From the NCBI GenBank assembly GCA_009733775.1, contig WOGZ01000565.1, positions 1-14,704 of the forward strand: a DNA stretch of 14,704 nt, in the 5' to 3' direction. Positions 1-9,127 of the stretch are shown here, in pieces. The DNA is from Alectoria sarmentosa (taxonomy: Eukaryota > Ascomycota > Lecanoromycetes > Lecanorales > Parmeliaceae). Below the pieces are notes generated by a model, which ran no database searches, was not told the DNA's origin, and saw only the letters and a list, made by a program, of their open reading frames with translations. The translations under genes were made by a program, and so were the position numbers. The number at the start of each line of letters is the position of its first letter. The stretch's first letter is position 1.

Positions 1-1244
1 TGTTATAAAAAACACGATAATGAGAATTTTTGATTAATTGTTAATTGATTGTTAATTTATTGTTGAAAAAACATTAAATTTAATATACGATTAACATTAT
101 GATACGATTAAATTTTGGATAACAATTTGTTATATTTAAAATAAAGTTAAACAAAACTTAATGTTATCATATTTTCGAAAGATTTTAACAATGTTAAAAA
201 TCTGTTGAAAAATAGTTATCATAAACATTTATATAATGATCTTTTGACAAGATATTTAATTGTGCTAGTATCCCCTTAAGGCATCGAGCATTTTTTATAA
301 TTTAATTAATAAAATTTATTTGACGAGTTTAAATCTTTCGAATTTATTATGATAAGAGAAAACAACGGAAATAAATGAAATGTTGATGATTTAAACTTTT
401 TCGATTTTATATATGATGATAAGTTAATTAACAATAAATTAACAATCGAGCATATTGATAAAGAGACATATTTTCGTAACGTGTGTTTGTTTATCGAACG
501 TGTTAAAGATTTTATTATCATCAAAAATATTAATTTAATATGAATTTTTTTATAAATGAATAACTATGACATTGTCTTAAAATGATAAATTGTTGAATTT
601 TCAATTATGAAACGTCGAATTATTAAATTCGATGATGACGTAAATGAATGAAATATTTTGTTTGTCGGCAAATTTAGAAAGTTTATTACGATAATTATTG
701 ATATTGTGTTTCGTAAACGTTATATTTTACGAAATGTCAATATTTGATATAAATCACGTGAATATATTCAAAAGATTTTTCGTTCGATTAAAAATATAAA
801 TATAACGTTTATCAAGAACTAGCTTAACATCATTTATAATAATATCGATTTAAAATTTCGTTAAAACATTAAAAAGTTTGAAGGAATTATCATAATTAAT
901 TTATATTTAATAAATCTTAATAATTATAAATACGAATAATGAGTTTATAAAAATAAATATAAAAAAGAAAAATCAAACATAAAAGTATTAATTCAACAAA
1001 CAAATCGATAATTTCGATTCGAAAACAATAAAGATAATTATGATTAATTTCAATTTCGTTAACAGAGATAACAAAATATTGATTTTAATTAACAATCTTA
1101 TGATCATCAATTTAATTAACTTAATCAGTTTTATTACGCTTTATAACCTTTCATTTCTCTTTAATATAATGTTAATATCTATATTAATTAACAATTTTAA
1201 TATTCAAATAAAAACTTATCATAATTAAATTAACGTTTAAGCGA
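1..1244 (+). pseudogene. Gypsy gag relic: capsid domain and Gln-rich tail (partial at left edge)
   Basis: Gag builds the virus-like particle that packages element RNA. Frame 1 reads coherently from base 1, so the start codon is upstream of the window. Around 322-830 the frame gives a capsid-like pattern (DEFKSFE, then FIERVKDF, KRRIIKFDDDVNE and a REYIQKI motif near 755-780) that I recognise from fungal Gypsy gag proteins. From about 990 to 1230 the reading becomes rich in Gln, Asn and Tyr, with many TAA codons where CAA (Gln) is expected; this is the usual low-complexity gag tail. The 62-codon ORF at 1040-1228 lies in another frame and is a shadow. The frame shifts by one base near the T10 run at 1245-1254 and continues in the next entry. 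Confidence 0.8.
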
Positions 1245-1720
1245 TTTTTTTTTTAATAATTTTAAATCATCGTTAACTTAAATACAAATAAATTAGATTT
1301 TTAATGATTTTAAGTTAATAATTCGTTACAACGTTTGTTTATAATGTTAATTAAATTATTTTATAACAATAATAAACAATTATATTAACAATCTTTTTAA
1401 GATAATCGATTTCGTTATGCGTAATATTCGCAATAATAACGAATTTATCAAATAAATAAGAATATCGAAGACAATTTTGACGACGAATATGATTAATTCG
1501 TTGATTTTTTTTAATATTATATTGTCGAGAAATTTGTTTTAATATTTGATAAAAAATTAATTAATTTTAATGAAAATAATTATAATAATATATATAATGT
1601 GCATTTCGTTAATAAAAAGATTAATTATATATATAATAAATGCGAATCTTGTTTTTCGTTTAAAAACAAAATTTTTAAACATTTACGAAGCTCGTGCTCG
1701 AAATAAAATCCTTTATTAAA
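1245..1720 (+). pseudogene. Gypsy gag C-terminal part: acidic linker and C2HC zinc finger
   Basis: In frame 0 the reading continues as a Gln/Asn-rich stretch with TAA in place of Gln, then an acidic segment (NIEDNFDDEYD near 1460), then a zinc finger. The finger is well preserved: Cys codons at 1641 and 1650, His at 1680 and Cys at 1695, giving C-x2-C-x9-H-x4-C with a KNKIFKHLR core. Many fungal Gypsy elements carry such a finger, with an SxNKLxxHLR core, just ahead of protease. It probably binds nucleic acid during packaging, which is an inference from family position. It is in the same frame as the protease that follows, supporting a gag-pol fusion. Confidence 0.75.
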
Positions 1721-1829
1721 AATGATTTTTGATAAATTTATAATATTTATAATAAACAATGTTTATATCGATATTATTAAATTCATTATTGAATTATATT
1801 ATGATATTAAATTTGATTATAATTTCAAA

Positions 1830-2610
1830 AGTTGAAGATATGTTATTTTCAAGATAAGCTTTTCATCAAAATTTGAAATAAAAAAGAATAAGATGTTTTT
1901 AAACATAAATTATAAAATTATTATAAATAATCGAGCTTATTTGTTGAAGCACGTATTTAAATTAAATATTAAGAAAATAATTATATCGTTATTAATTAAA
2001 AAGATAAATAATAAGATTATTCGTATCAATAAATATATAACGATGTCGATTTACGTTCAAAATACTTTTAATAATTTAATAAAAACGATTTATTTTATCA
2101 TGAAAATTCATATTATGAATGATTTTAAGATTAACATTTTCATCGATATTGATATTATAACGTCGAAAGAAATGTTCGTGAATTTAAATGTTAAAGTCTT
2201 TATTTTAACAAAGTGTCAAGAGTTATAAATTTTCATTGATGTTATTATTAAATCAAATCTTTATTTTAAACGCATAATTCGTTTTAAATTTATAATTATC
2301 ATAATATCAAATATCACGATTGAAATATTTATTGTTTATAATAATAAAATTCTTAATAATAAAAACTTTTTATTTGAATTAAATTACGTTTAAGATTTGA
2401 AATTTATCGATAATGTATTTACGCATATCGTTGATATCACAATTTTGATAATATAAGTTTATAACGTTATAATAACATTCGTTCGTTTATTAAAACAAGT
2501 TAAATTAAAAGCATTATTTGAATATAAATAAAATAATATTTATATAATTAATATTGTTAATGTTTATCTCGTTATCGACAACGTGAAATTATAAAAGAAG
2601 AATTTTATTA
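1830..2610 (+). pseudogene. Gypsy retroviral-type aspartic protease relic
   Basis: The protease would cut the gag-pol polyprotein. Frame 0 holds a 111-codon stop-free stretch (1893-2228) followed by readable sequence to about 2600. The expected catalytic triad Asp-Thr-Gly appears at 1902-1910 as Asn-Ile-Asn (aac ata aat), each change explained by G-to-A or C-to-T. Further on, INKYITMSIYV and the ILIGxD-type region (FIDIDIITSKEMFVNLN) fit the family, as does a later INVVNVYLVIDNVKL-like block near 2545-2600. The ATG at 1893 is not a native start: the surrounding frame is interior to the polyprotein. The enzyme is dead because the active-site Asp is lost. Confidence 0.8.
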
Positions 2611-2849
2611 AAATTTTTATAATAGCGATAACTGCTTTTATTTTATTTTCGATTATTTTCGTAATAAAAATCTCGTTAATGCTTGAATTCTTATCAAGCT
2701 TTATAAAATCGACGATATTCATTAATTCACAATTTAAATATGTGTTAAACAATGAAATTACGATTTATAACACACTTAAAATAATTTTTTAAATTATTAC
2801 GATAATAAAGAAATTTTCAAAAATATAAAAAAATTAAAACGTTATAATG

Positions 2850-3430
2850 AATATATTCGAAGAAAAATGAATGCTTATCTCGTTAAAGTCAGATGTTGTG
2901 ATTAAATTATCGCGTGTGTATTCGATTAATCAAACTAATCGAAAAGTTATTAATTTTATATTTGATAAACTTTATGTTTAAAACAAGATGAAATAATTAA
3001 AATAATTTATTTCATATAATTATTTTATGTTCGTGATTTAAAAGTAATTATTTGACGATAGCAAAAAAAATCGAGTGATTGTCGATATATATAAATTTAA
3101 TAAAATTATAAAGTTCGATATTTATTCGTTATTTTTTTAATCGAATATTATAATAATAATAATCGAAGCGTCATATATTTTTATAATTAACGATAATAAT
3201 AATTTTCATTAATTTCGTGTTCGTTATAAAGATTAACATAAATTTATAATAATATTTTATCGAGGTTAAGAGTAATTCAATGTGACTTTTATGAGATATA
3301 AAAGATCGTTTTTTTTGTATAACGGCAGATTGATCGTTTATTAAAATTATTACGTGACTTTGCTAAAGTTTATATCGATGATATAATAATCTTTTTTAAA
3401 ATTTTATTAAAACATTTAAAGCATCTACGA
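2850..3430 (+). pseudogene. Gypsy reverse transcriptase relic (YIDD motif retained)
   Basis: Reverse transcriptase copies element RNA into DNA. Frame 0 shows the fungal Gypsy RT pattern: a segment resembling INQTNRKVINFIFDKLY near 2925-2975, RVIVDIYKFNKI near 3075-3110 (family RVVVDIRGLNKI), then FRVRYKD and FNVTFMRYKRS near 3215-3308. After a one-base shift at the T8 run 3309-3316, frame 2 gives RQIDRLLKLLRDF and the catalytic YIDD at 3371-3382, then IIIF and HLKHLRK. Stops replace Trp and Gln at several conserved sites. The YIDD box is intact although the rest is badly damaged. Neighbours are protease upstream and RNase H downstream, the normal pol order. Confidence 0.92.
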
Positions 3431-4254
3431 AAGTTCTTTATTTTATTTTAATAACGTTGAATTAATTTGAATTTTATAAAGTCTTTTTTTAAAATATTTT
3501 TTTGTGATCTTGCTTAATTAAAGAGTTGATTTTTTAAATTTATCGACGATAAAAGAAAAGCTTATTATTATAACATCGTTGCATTTTTCGATTTCTTTTC
3601 GTAAATTAAAGACATTTTTTGATCTTATAAATTAATTATAATTATCGATTTTTTTGTTATATTTAACGTGTTAATATTTTATAAATACGTAAAACGAAGC
3701 TTATAAAAGCATTTTTTAAGAAATTTAAAAAATATACACGTAAGTAATAATTTAGCATCTCTTATTATAATTTTATGAAAATAAAAATAAAAGCCTTTAA
3801 GAATCTTTAGAAAGCTTTTATTAATTTAACATTTTTAATTTATTACGATTTTAATCGTAAGCTTTACAATTTCGTTATTATAATTTATCACGTTATTAAC
3901 GATCTCGAAGAATTTTTTTCGCGTATTAATGTGCAATTTATTATCTTTTTTAACAAAATGCTTAATTAAGTCGAGCAAAATTATTGATTTACGAAATTAA
4001 AAATTGTTAATATAATTTGAGTTATTAAGAAAATGAAACATATAATCGAGTTTATTAAAAAGTTATTTATAATAATATATATAAATCATTTTGTCGTTAT
4101 ATTTATATCTCGTCAAACAAGTCTTATTATTTCAAATATTAATAAATTTAACTTACGACTTGTTCGAGCATTTTAATATCTTTTTATATTTGATTTAATA
4201 ATACGTTATAAAGTCGATAAAATAAACATCGTTTTTGATATTTTATCACGATTA
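3431..4254 (+). pseudogene. Gypsy RT connection and RNase H relic
   Basis: RNase H degrades RNA in the RNA:DNA hybrid. After the RT palm, frame 0 reads VILL-stop-RVDFLNLSTIKEKL (3504-3566), matching the family VTLLGQRVDSLGLST block. Frame 1 then gives LQ-x-RKT and KKYTRK (about 3665-3735), a HFDFNRKLY segment near 3845 with the first RNase H Asp kept, and the family YWxTELE block at 3982-4002. There Trp is TGA (3985) and both Glu codons are Lys (3994, 4000), removing the catalytic Glu. The domain ends in DILSRL at 4237-4254, the standard hinge to integrase. One-base gains at T7 runs 3497-3503 and 3649-3655 explain the frame changes. Confidence 0.88.
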
Positions 4255-5770
4255 TAAACATTAATTATAATAATAAAGAATGGATTAAATGTGTTAAAAG
4301 CATTATGTAAATTATCGATTTACGATTTCAAGAAATTATTTACTTTATCGAGCGTACTTCGTGTCGAAATATTTGTTAATTATCACATTATTTTAATAGA
4401 AATGTCGACGAACTTCAAATCACGTTTTATTGTCGAATATGTAAAGAATTTTCAATGAAGTAAGATTTTTAATGTTATTAAAAAGATCGTTGAAGTTAGT
4501 ATTTTTGATATCTTTATTAATGAATTCGAGGTTGATAATAGATAGAATATCGACGACGTCGGCGATGATTTTATATAATAAGTTAATTTACGATTCAAAT
4601 TATGAAATGATTTCATTTATTATACGAATTTTGATGATGATAAAAAGTAATTGTGTATATTTAACGTTTTCGAATAAGAGATTTTTAAATTAATTCATAA
4701 TCGTTAACATTATAAAAAAAATTCATAAAATTTATAATCGCATTATCAATTTTTTATATTTAAAACATTTAACAAAGCATTTATATATTTATATTAATCA
4801 TTATTCGAAATGTAAACTCAATTAAATTAAGCGATATAAATTTTATAACAACATAATTTTCATTAATAAGTTTGCAATTTCTTTTTATATCATAATAATG
4901 AATTTTATCGTCGCATTATTTATAATAATGAAAAATTATTTTGATTATTTATTTATAATTATAAATAAGTTTTTTAAGAAAATGTTATTCGTCTCTGATA
5001 AAATCACTTATATAATAAACGAATAAATTGATTTAATGCTTATAGCCCTTTATTAATACGATTAAAATGTGTTTTTTATTATCATTAATAATCGTGATAT
5101 TAAATTTATATTTAAATTTGGAAAAGCGATCTTTACGAAGTTCGACATCGATTTGTTTATTAACATCGTTTATTATTCATAAATCGATGATCAATCGAAA
5201 CGCATTAATTAAATTGTCGAGATAATTATTCGTTATTATGTGATAATCAACCCAAATAACAACGACGATTAAATTTTATTATTATCTTATTTGTAAAATT
5301 GTTTAAATAATTTCAAAAATCAATTTATTAAAATGTTTTTAAATGAAGTTTTTTATAATTTCAATGTTTATGATATATTCGATTTTCTTTTCGATTTGTT
5401 ATTAAAGCACTTTAATCATTTACGTTTATTAAAACGTAAATAAGTTAAAAAGTCTTTAACATTTATTAATGTTATAATCAAAGTTTATTATGATAACTTA
5501 TATAAGTTATTGAATCTTGTTAGAAGAAGCATTATTTATTTACGTTTGCATTAAAGTTATAAGATTTCAAATATCATAAATTATAAATTACATTAATAAC
5601 GAATTAATTCCTCTAAAATTCTTAACAAAATCGATTAATTAATTTATCGTTTCGAATTATCATCAATTATGAAGATTTATCTTATAATAATAATGATTTA
5701 ATTAAAATTAAACAGATAATAAGATTTTTATAAACGATATAATATTATATTTATTTTCGAAATAAAAGAG
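4255..5770 (+). pseudogene. Gypsy integrase relic (H2C2 plus DDE core, catalytic acids lost)
   Basis: Integrase inserts the cDNA into the host genome. The N-terminal zinc-binding region is near 4715-4830 (IHKIYN, KHLTKH, then YSKC where one Cys is Tyr). The core starts with MNFIVAL at 4898. The three catalytic acids are all replaced: Asp to Asn at 4964-4966 (family TDKFSK), Asp to Asn at 5090-5092 (family SDRD), and Glu to Lys at 5198-5200 (family QSER). The second and third are exactly 36 codons apart, the canonical D-x35-E spacing, so this frame has had no net indel. The reading continues in frame 2 through YNFNVYDIFDF and a GYKI-like basic block (about 5540-5600). The region 4254-4580 is less clear and includes a frame change from 1 to 2. 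Confidence 0.92.
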
Positions 5771-5945
5771 AACAATGTTGTCAAAGATCGATATGAAATC
5801 GAGATATTATTTGAGAAACGAATTTATTATAATAAATCTCAATATCTCATTAAATGAAAGAATTATGATAATGAATATAATGTATAATACGATGTTGAAA
5901 ATTTGTCGAAAGTTAAAAAATTGTTTAAGAAATATAAGATAAAGA
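5771..5945 (+). pseudogene. C-terminal chromodomain relic
   Basis: Chromodomains on chromovirus integrases bind methylated histone H3 and steer insertion into heterochromatin; that is family knowledge. Frame 2 reads RYEIEILFEKRIYYNKSQYL, then I-K-stop-K-NYDNEYNV-stop-YDVENL. The two stops, TGA at 5855 and TAA at 5885, stand where the conserved Trp residues of the KWKGY and NTW motifs belong, so both are G-to-A products. The length, about 55 codons, and the position directly after the integrase tail fit a fused chromodomain. It stays in the same frame as the integrase core. Confidence 0.88.
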
Positions 5946-6230
5946 TGTTAATTATTTTTATATAATTTAATGAATGTTAAATTGTAATAAAGTAATAGTT
6001 ATCTCAGCGATTATCATTTAAATTAATTATTATATCATCGTTGTTTATATAAGTTTCACGGCGACGAGGTTGTTTCAAAAAGCAATTTATTTGATTTAAA
6101 TACGCTTTATTAATTTAATGTCTTTTAATTAACATTTATATTACGATTAATCGTTAAACGAAAGATTTTCAAAATTGAATATTTATTTCGTTGAAATACA
6201 TTGTTTATAATGAGAACGTTACTTTATTTT
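5946..6230 (+). pseudogene. Basic pol C-terminal tail with AT-hook-like motif
   Basis: The chromodomain frame (frame 2) continues past 5945 as a low-complexity tail with several stops. At 6053-6085 it encodes VSRRRGCFKKQ, which resembles an AT-hook core (RRRGRPRK) in which CGT (Arg) has become TGT (Cys). Such basic tails follow the chromodomain in several fungal Gypsy polyproteins. A DNA-binding role is an inference. Beyond about 6150 the frame has no recognisable motif and probably passes into the 3' untranslated region. Confidence 0.5.
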
Positions 6231-6323
6231 TTATTTATTGACATTATCATGACAATCACGATAAGCACTTATTTTATCGAGGTATTTATTTCGTTTAACG
6301 ATTGCATTTGTCAAAAAAATACC

Positions 6324-6346
6324 TTGTTAAGTTAATAACTTAACAA
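6324..6346. repeat. Perfect 23-bp palindrome at the LTR edge
   Basis: The sequence has 11-base arms (TTGTTAAGTTA and TAACTTAACAA) around a single A. It coincides with the proposed 5' end of the LTR. It may be a regulatory or terminal structure, or chance in AT-rich DNA, though a perfect 11-base arm containing G and C on both sides is unlikely by chance in a given place. Confidence 0.7.
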
Positions 6347-6439
6347 ATTGATATAAATAAATAATTCTGTGAGAAAGAATCAATCAATCTTACACTTATT
6401 TTTATAATTACACTTATAAAAGCATATGAATTTATAACA
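6325..6439 (+). repeat. Probable 3' LTR of the Gypsy element
   Basis: The segment begins TGTTAAG and ends TATAACA, with TG/CA termini that are also short inverted repeats (TGTTA/TAACA). It contains a TATA-like ATATAAATAAAT followed about 20 bases later by a CAATCAATC tract, a layout common in fungal LTRs. It lies downstream of pol on the correct side. It could not be confirmed against a 5' copy, which is outside the window, and no clear purine tract or target duplication is seen. The true 5' boundary may be further upstream (for example TGTC at 6309). Confidence 0.5.
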
Positions 6440-7177
6440 ATTAATTAAATAAAAATATTTATTTAAAAGATCGATAAATTATAAATAATAAAACGAGAAA
6501 AAAAATCGTAAATAAGTTAATTGAAATTGTTTTCGAACTTAAAAAGTAATTTTATTATTAATAAATGAAATTAAAAAAATTCATTCACGCGATATTTTTC
6601 AAATATATTTATTTTGTCGAATTTTATTTATTTAATAATAATCGCGTTTATAAATACGAAATAAATAAAATGAATTTTAATGCGAATTGAGAAAATTAAG
6701 AAAAAGAAATTTACGACGAAAATAATTAAAGATAAATTAATAACAACGTTAAAAAATCGTTAATACGCGTATATAAAATAAATTATAAACGATGATTTTT
6801 TTTGCAAATTATTACGATTGAAATAAAAAAAAATTTCAAAAAAATTCTTGCGTGAGCGAAATACGTTATAATAAAAAGTAAAATACTTAATTGTATTGCT
6901 TTAAAAGTATTACGAAAGAAAAAGCGATTTATATATAAGCGCATTAATGTGCGCACGTAACCGCCAAAGCTTAACGTTATATAATTTAAAGTTTAACACT
7001 TTTCTTTGCTCGCATTTTTTCAAATCTAAATTTCGAATTATAAAAATGAAAATTAACGTCGAATAACGAAAATGAATCGTAACGTCGAATAATAAACGTG
7101 AAATCATTTTTTATTTTCTTTTTCATTTTTCATACTCTTTAAGACTTTAAAATTTCAAAAAACGAAATTCGAAATTC
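6440..7177. other. Unassigned AT-rich stretch between the Gypsy LTR and repeat A
   Basis: No recognised gene lies here. One + frame from about 6660 to 7030 is comparatively free of stops and rich in Lys and Arg (for example RIEKIKKKKFTTK near 6680, MCARNRQSL near 6946). It could be the N-terminal part of whatever repeat A encodes, but I recognise no domain. A 65-codon minus-strand ORF at 6910-7107 overlaps it and has no recognisable motif. Its right border, 7178, is set only by the right edge of the window, because that is where comparison with copy B ends; repeat A may extend further left. Confidence 0.5.
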
Positions 7178-7855
7178 GCGATATTTAAAGCCGAATTAAA
7201 AAATTGAAAATCGAAAATTTAAAAACGATTATATTTTTTTAAACATATTCGTTACGATAATACATAAAAAAAACTCACTTTTTGACGAAAAATCGTTTTT
7301 TAATAAATTTATTTATAATTGATTTAATGCACATCAAAAATCGAATAATACATAATCGAAAAATATATATAAAAATAATATTTCGATTGAATGAAAAAAT
7401 TTCGAATTGTGTATATATGCATGCGATCGATCGCGAGATCTACGAGAATTATTTTAAAATATTAATATTTGATAATAATAATTAATAAAATATATGCAAA
7501 TTATGATCGATACATTACGACGATAATAATAATAATAATAACAATAACAACAATTTTGCAAAAAATGAATGTGATAATTATAATAATGTTTAAAAATATA
7601 AACGTGATAATTATAATGAAAATCTAGCGAATAATCGAAAATGATTTAATAATAACGATCTTTTTAATAACGACGTAATTCTCAAATTTATATCGCATAT
7701 AAATATAAATCTTTCGAAAAAAGATTTATAAATGTAATAATTATAACTGCAATAGTGATAAATTAAAGTTTTTTATACGATATACTAAGATTGATTTTTG
7801 AAGTTCTGCGAATAAATTCGATTGATTATTCGAAATGTGAAGATCAATAAAATTA
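7178..7855 (+). repeat. Repeat copy A: inverted partner of the right-edge repeat; Asn-rich linker and zinc-finger relic
   Basis: This segment matches the reverse complement of about 13990-14704 over its length. Examples are cgcgatatttaaagccga here against cgcgatgttcaaagccgg there, and the shared tgcgataataaattcga-type block near the end. Differences are mostly C/T and G/A, with a few small indels. Copy A is the more AT-converted in its first part. One frame gives RLNEKISNCVYMHAIDREIY (7392-7445). An Asn/Asp-rich stretch follows (7520-7690), then a relic finger (Y-K-C, N-C-N-S-D-K-L near 7727-7765) resembling the C2HC finger of Gypsy gag. I infer the 3' part of a gag from a second Gypsy family. 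Nothing recognisable as protease follows. Confidence 0.75.
7523..7552 (+). repeat. AAT/AAC trinucleotide repeat (poly-Asn)
   Basis: About ten AAT or AAC triplets in a row lie inside repeat A and would encode an Asn run in the frame leading to the zinc-finger relic. Copy B has no equally long tract at the matching place, so it has probably expanded in copy A. Confidence 0.85.
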
Positions 7856-7973
7856 TTAAATAATGATATCGAATTAATTTCACGAATGATAATTGTTTTT
7901 TTAAAATTATAATAACGATTTCTTTAAAATTAACGACGAGGGAACGTTATAAACGATGCTTTAATTCGATTAA
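7856..7973. other. Junction between repeat A and the Copia element
   Basis: No gene is seen. Clear similarity to copy B stops near 7855. A shared GTTTTTTTAAA block (7893-7903 here, about 13978-13988 as reverse complement in B) hints that homology may continue with an insertion. The last bases (taacgacgagggaacg) are unusually G-rich for the region. Confidence 0.5.
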
Positions 7974-8095
7974 TGTCGAAATTCAGGTCACGTGATATGT
8001 CACATAACGGGCGTATGCGCTCATAACTTAATCGCACTTTCCTTTGTAACACTCTTAGAAAAATACAACTAAGTGTTTTACATCATATTTTCACA
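7974..8095 (+). repeat. Probable 5' LTR of the Copia element
   Basis: The segment starts TGTCGAAATTCAGG and ends TTTTCACA, with TG/CA termini, and is followed at once by a candidate primer-binding site. It is visibly richer in G and C than its surroundings (gtcacgtgatatgtcaca, cgggcgtatgcgctc, cctttgtaacactc) and seems little mutated. The 122-base length is short for a Copia LTR. No second copy is seen, so the call rests on the termini, primer site and position. Confidence 0.55.
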
Positions 8096-8111
8096 GGTTA
8101 TAAATTCGAAC
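8096..8111 (+). other. Candidate Copia primer-binding site (initiator-Met half-tRNA type)
   Basis: GGTTATAAATTCGAAC directly follows the LTR end. Many Copia elements are primed by a tRNA-iMet fragment cut in the anticodon loop, giving a primer site like GGTTATGAGCCC. The GGTTAT start matches, and the next six bases differ only by G-to-A or C-to-T. The exact tRNA complement is from memory. Confidence 0.45.
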
Positions 8112-9127
8112 TTATTCGACGATCGTTATAAACATAACCTACCTATTCATTATTATAATTACAATTGTTTTTAAAATTTCATATTTATCGCAATGAGACA
8201 ATCAATTGTAAAAAATTTCATTTATTTAATTAATCAACCTCCTTAAATTGGACAATTTTTATTTATAAAATGATCTTTGGATTTAAGCGATCATAATCCG
8301 AAATTCGGAGATTAAAAACCTTTTAATCCTCGACGAGCCGAAGTTATTCATTTTTAATCGACGTCGCATGCGATCGTGCGATCGAATCATAATAAAACTC
8401 TTATAACATTATTAGTTTTTTTGCGTGAAACACATTAAATAGAAGAAAATGCGCCCTTATTTTTATGACATTTTATCAAATTAATAATTTACATTTTCAA
8501 CGATGTATCGAATTAATAAAATAAATTGAATAATTAAATATCAACATTATTATCAATTTAATTATTATTTGAAACAATTTAAAGTTAATTTCATTATTAT
8601 TTAAACGTTTAAAAGCTTATTTGAAATTAAAAACAATAAACTTTATGTGTTAAAATTGACGTTTTGATCTTAAAAAACCCTTTGAAAAAAAAGATTGAGA
8701 TTTTATCATCGAATTTTTCATTCGTTATTAATAACATTTTATTATCGTGATTATAAAATTTGATTAATTTCAATCTCACGATGATAATCGTCAAAATGAA
8801 TATTTTAAATTCGAATTTTTAATTGAATAACATAAAAAAAATACGAATTTTTTAAAAAAATTTGCACGTTTACAATTACACTCAATATAATTTTAATCGA
8901 ATTTAATCTTTATTATTAAACTCAAAATTAAATTCTTCGTATTATTAATTTCATTTTATAATAATATTATCGTTTAAATTTATTAACAATCCTCGCATAA
9001 ACATTTTTGGTTATTATTATAAAATCTTGAAACATAACGACAATAATTAATTAATATCGATAAAGACTTAAACGATTTTGATGAGAATTGATAAAACATT
9101 TATTTTATTTTTTTTATATTATCGCCG
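8112..9127 (+). other. Copia leader region with no recognised coding sequence
   Basis: No domain is recognised. The part 8225-8400 is less AT-converted than the rest and contains small symmetric motifs (TCCGAAATTCGGA at 8297-8309; gcatgcgatcgtgcgatcg near 8365). The stretch is long for a Copia leader, so part may be the N-terminal end of gag, too degraded to read, or an unrelated insertion. Confidence 0.4.

Larger units (their letters stand above)
1..6439 (+). mobile_element. Degenerate Ty3/Gypsy chromovirus LTR retrotransposon (5' end outside window)
   Basis: A complete Gypsy domain order is readable on the + strand: gag capsid, C2HC finger, protease, reverse transcriptase, RNase H, integrase, chromodomain, then a probable LTR. 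Integrase after RNase H separates it from Ty1/Copia, and the C-terminal chromodomain places it among chromoviruses, which are common in ascomycete genomes. Gag and pol look like one polyprotein broken by single-base frame changes rather than two ORFs. Stops stand where Trp or Gln is expected, and acidic catalytic residues have become Asn or Lys, both the outcome of G-to-A or C-to-T changes. No 5' LTR or primer site is visible, because the gag frame already runs through base 1. The element cannot encode active enzymes. The family call is secure; the exact family name is not known to me. Confidence 0.93.

Noticed and set aside
306..524. 72-codon minus-strand ORF
   Set aside because: Antisense to the gag capsid motifs in frame 1; no motif of its own.
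1040..1228. 62-codon + strand ORF
   Set aside because: It is in frame 2 while gag reads convincingly in frame 1 across the same bases (Gln-rich tail with TAA for CAA).
1893..1895. ATG as the start of a protease gene
   Set aside because: The frame is open on both sides of it and shared with the upstream zinc finger; the ATG is just an interior or mutated codon.
2564..2752. 62-codon minus-strand ORF
   Set aside because: Antisense to the protease/RT linker; a chance frame in AT-rich DNA.
4472..4693. 73-codon + strand ORF as a separate gene
   Set aside because: It lies between RNase H and the integrase zinc region, and its second half is in the integrase frame, so it is a fragment of the polyprotein.
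6910..7107. 65-codon minus-strand ORF
   Set aside because: No recognisable motif, and a low-stop + frame covers the same bases; not enough to call a gene.
7423..7434. GCGATCGATCGC palindrome as an operator or origin
   Set aside because: Short, inside a degraded repeat, and not conserved in copy B.
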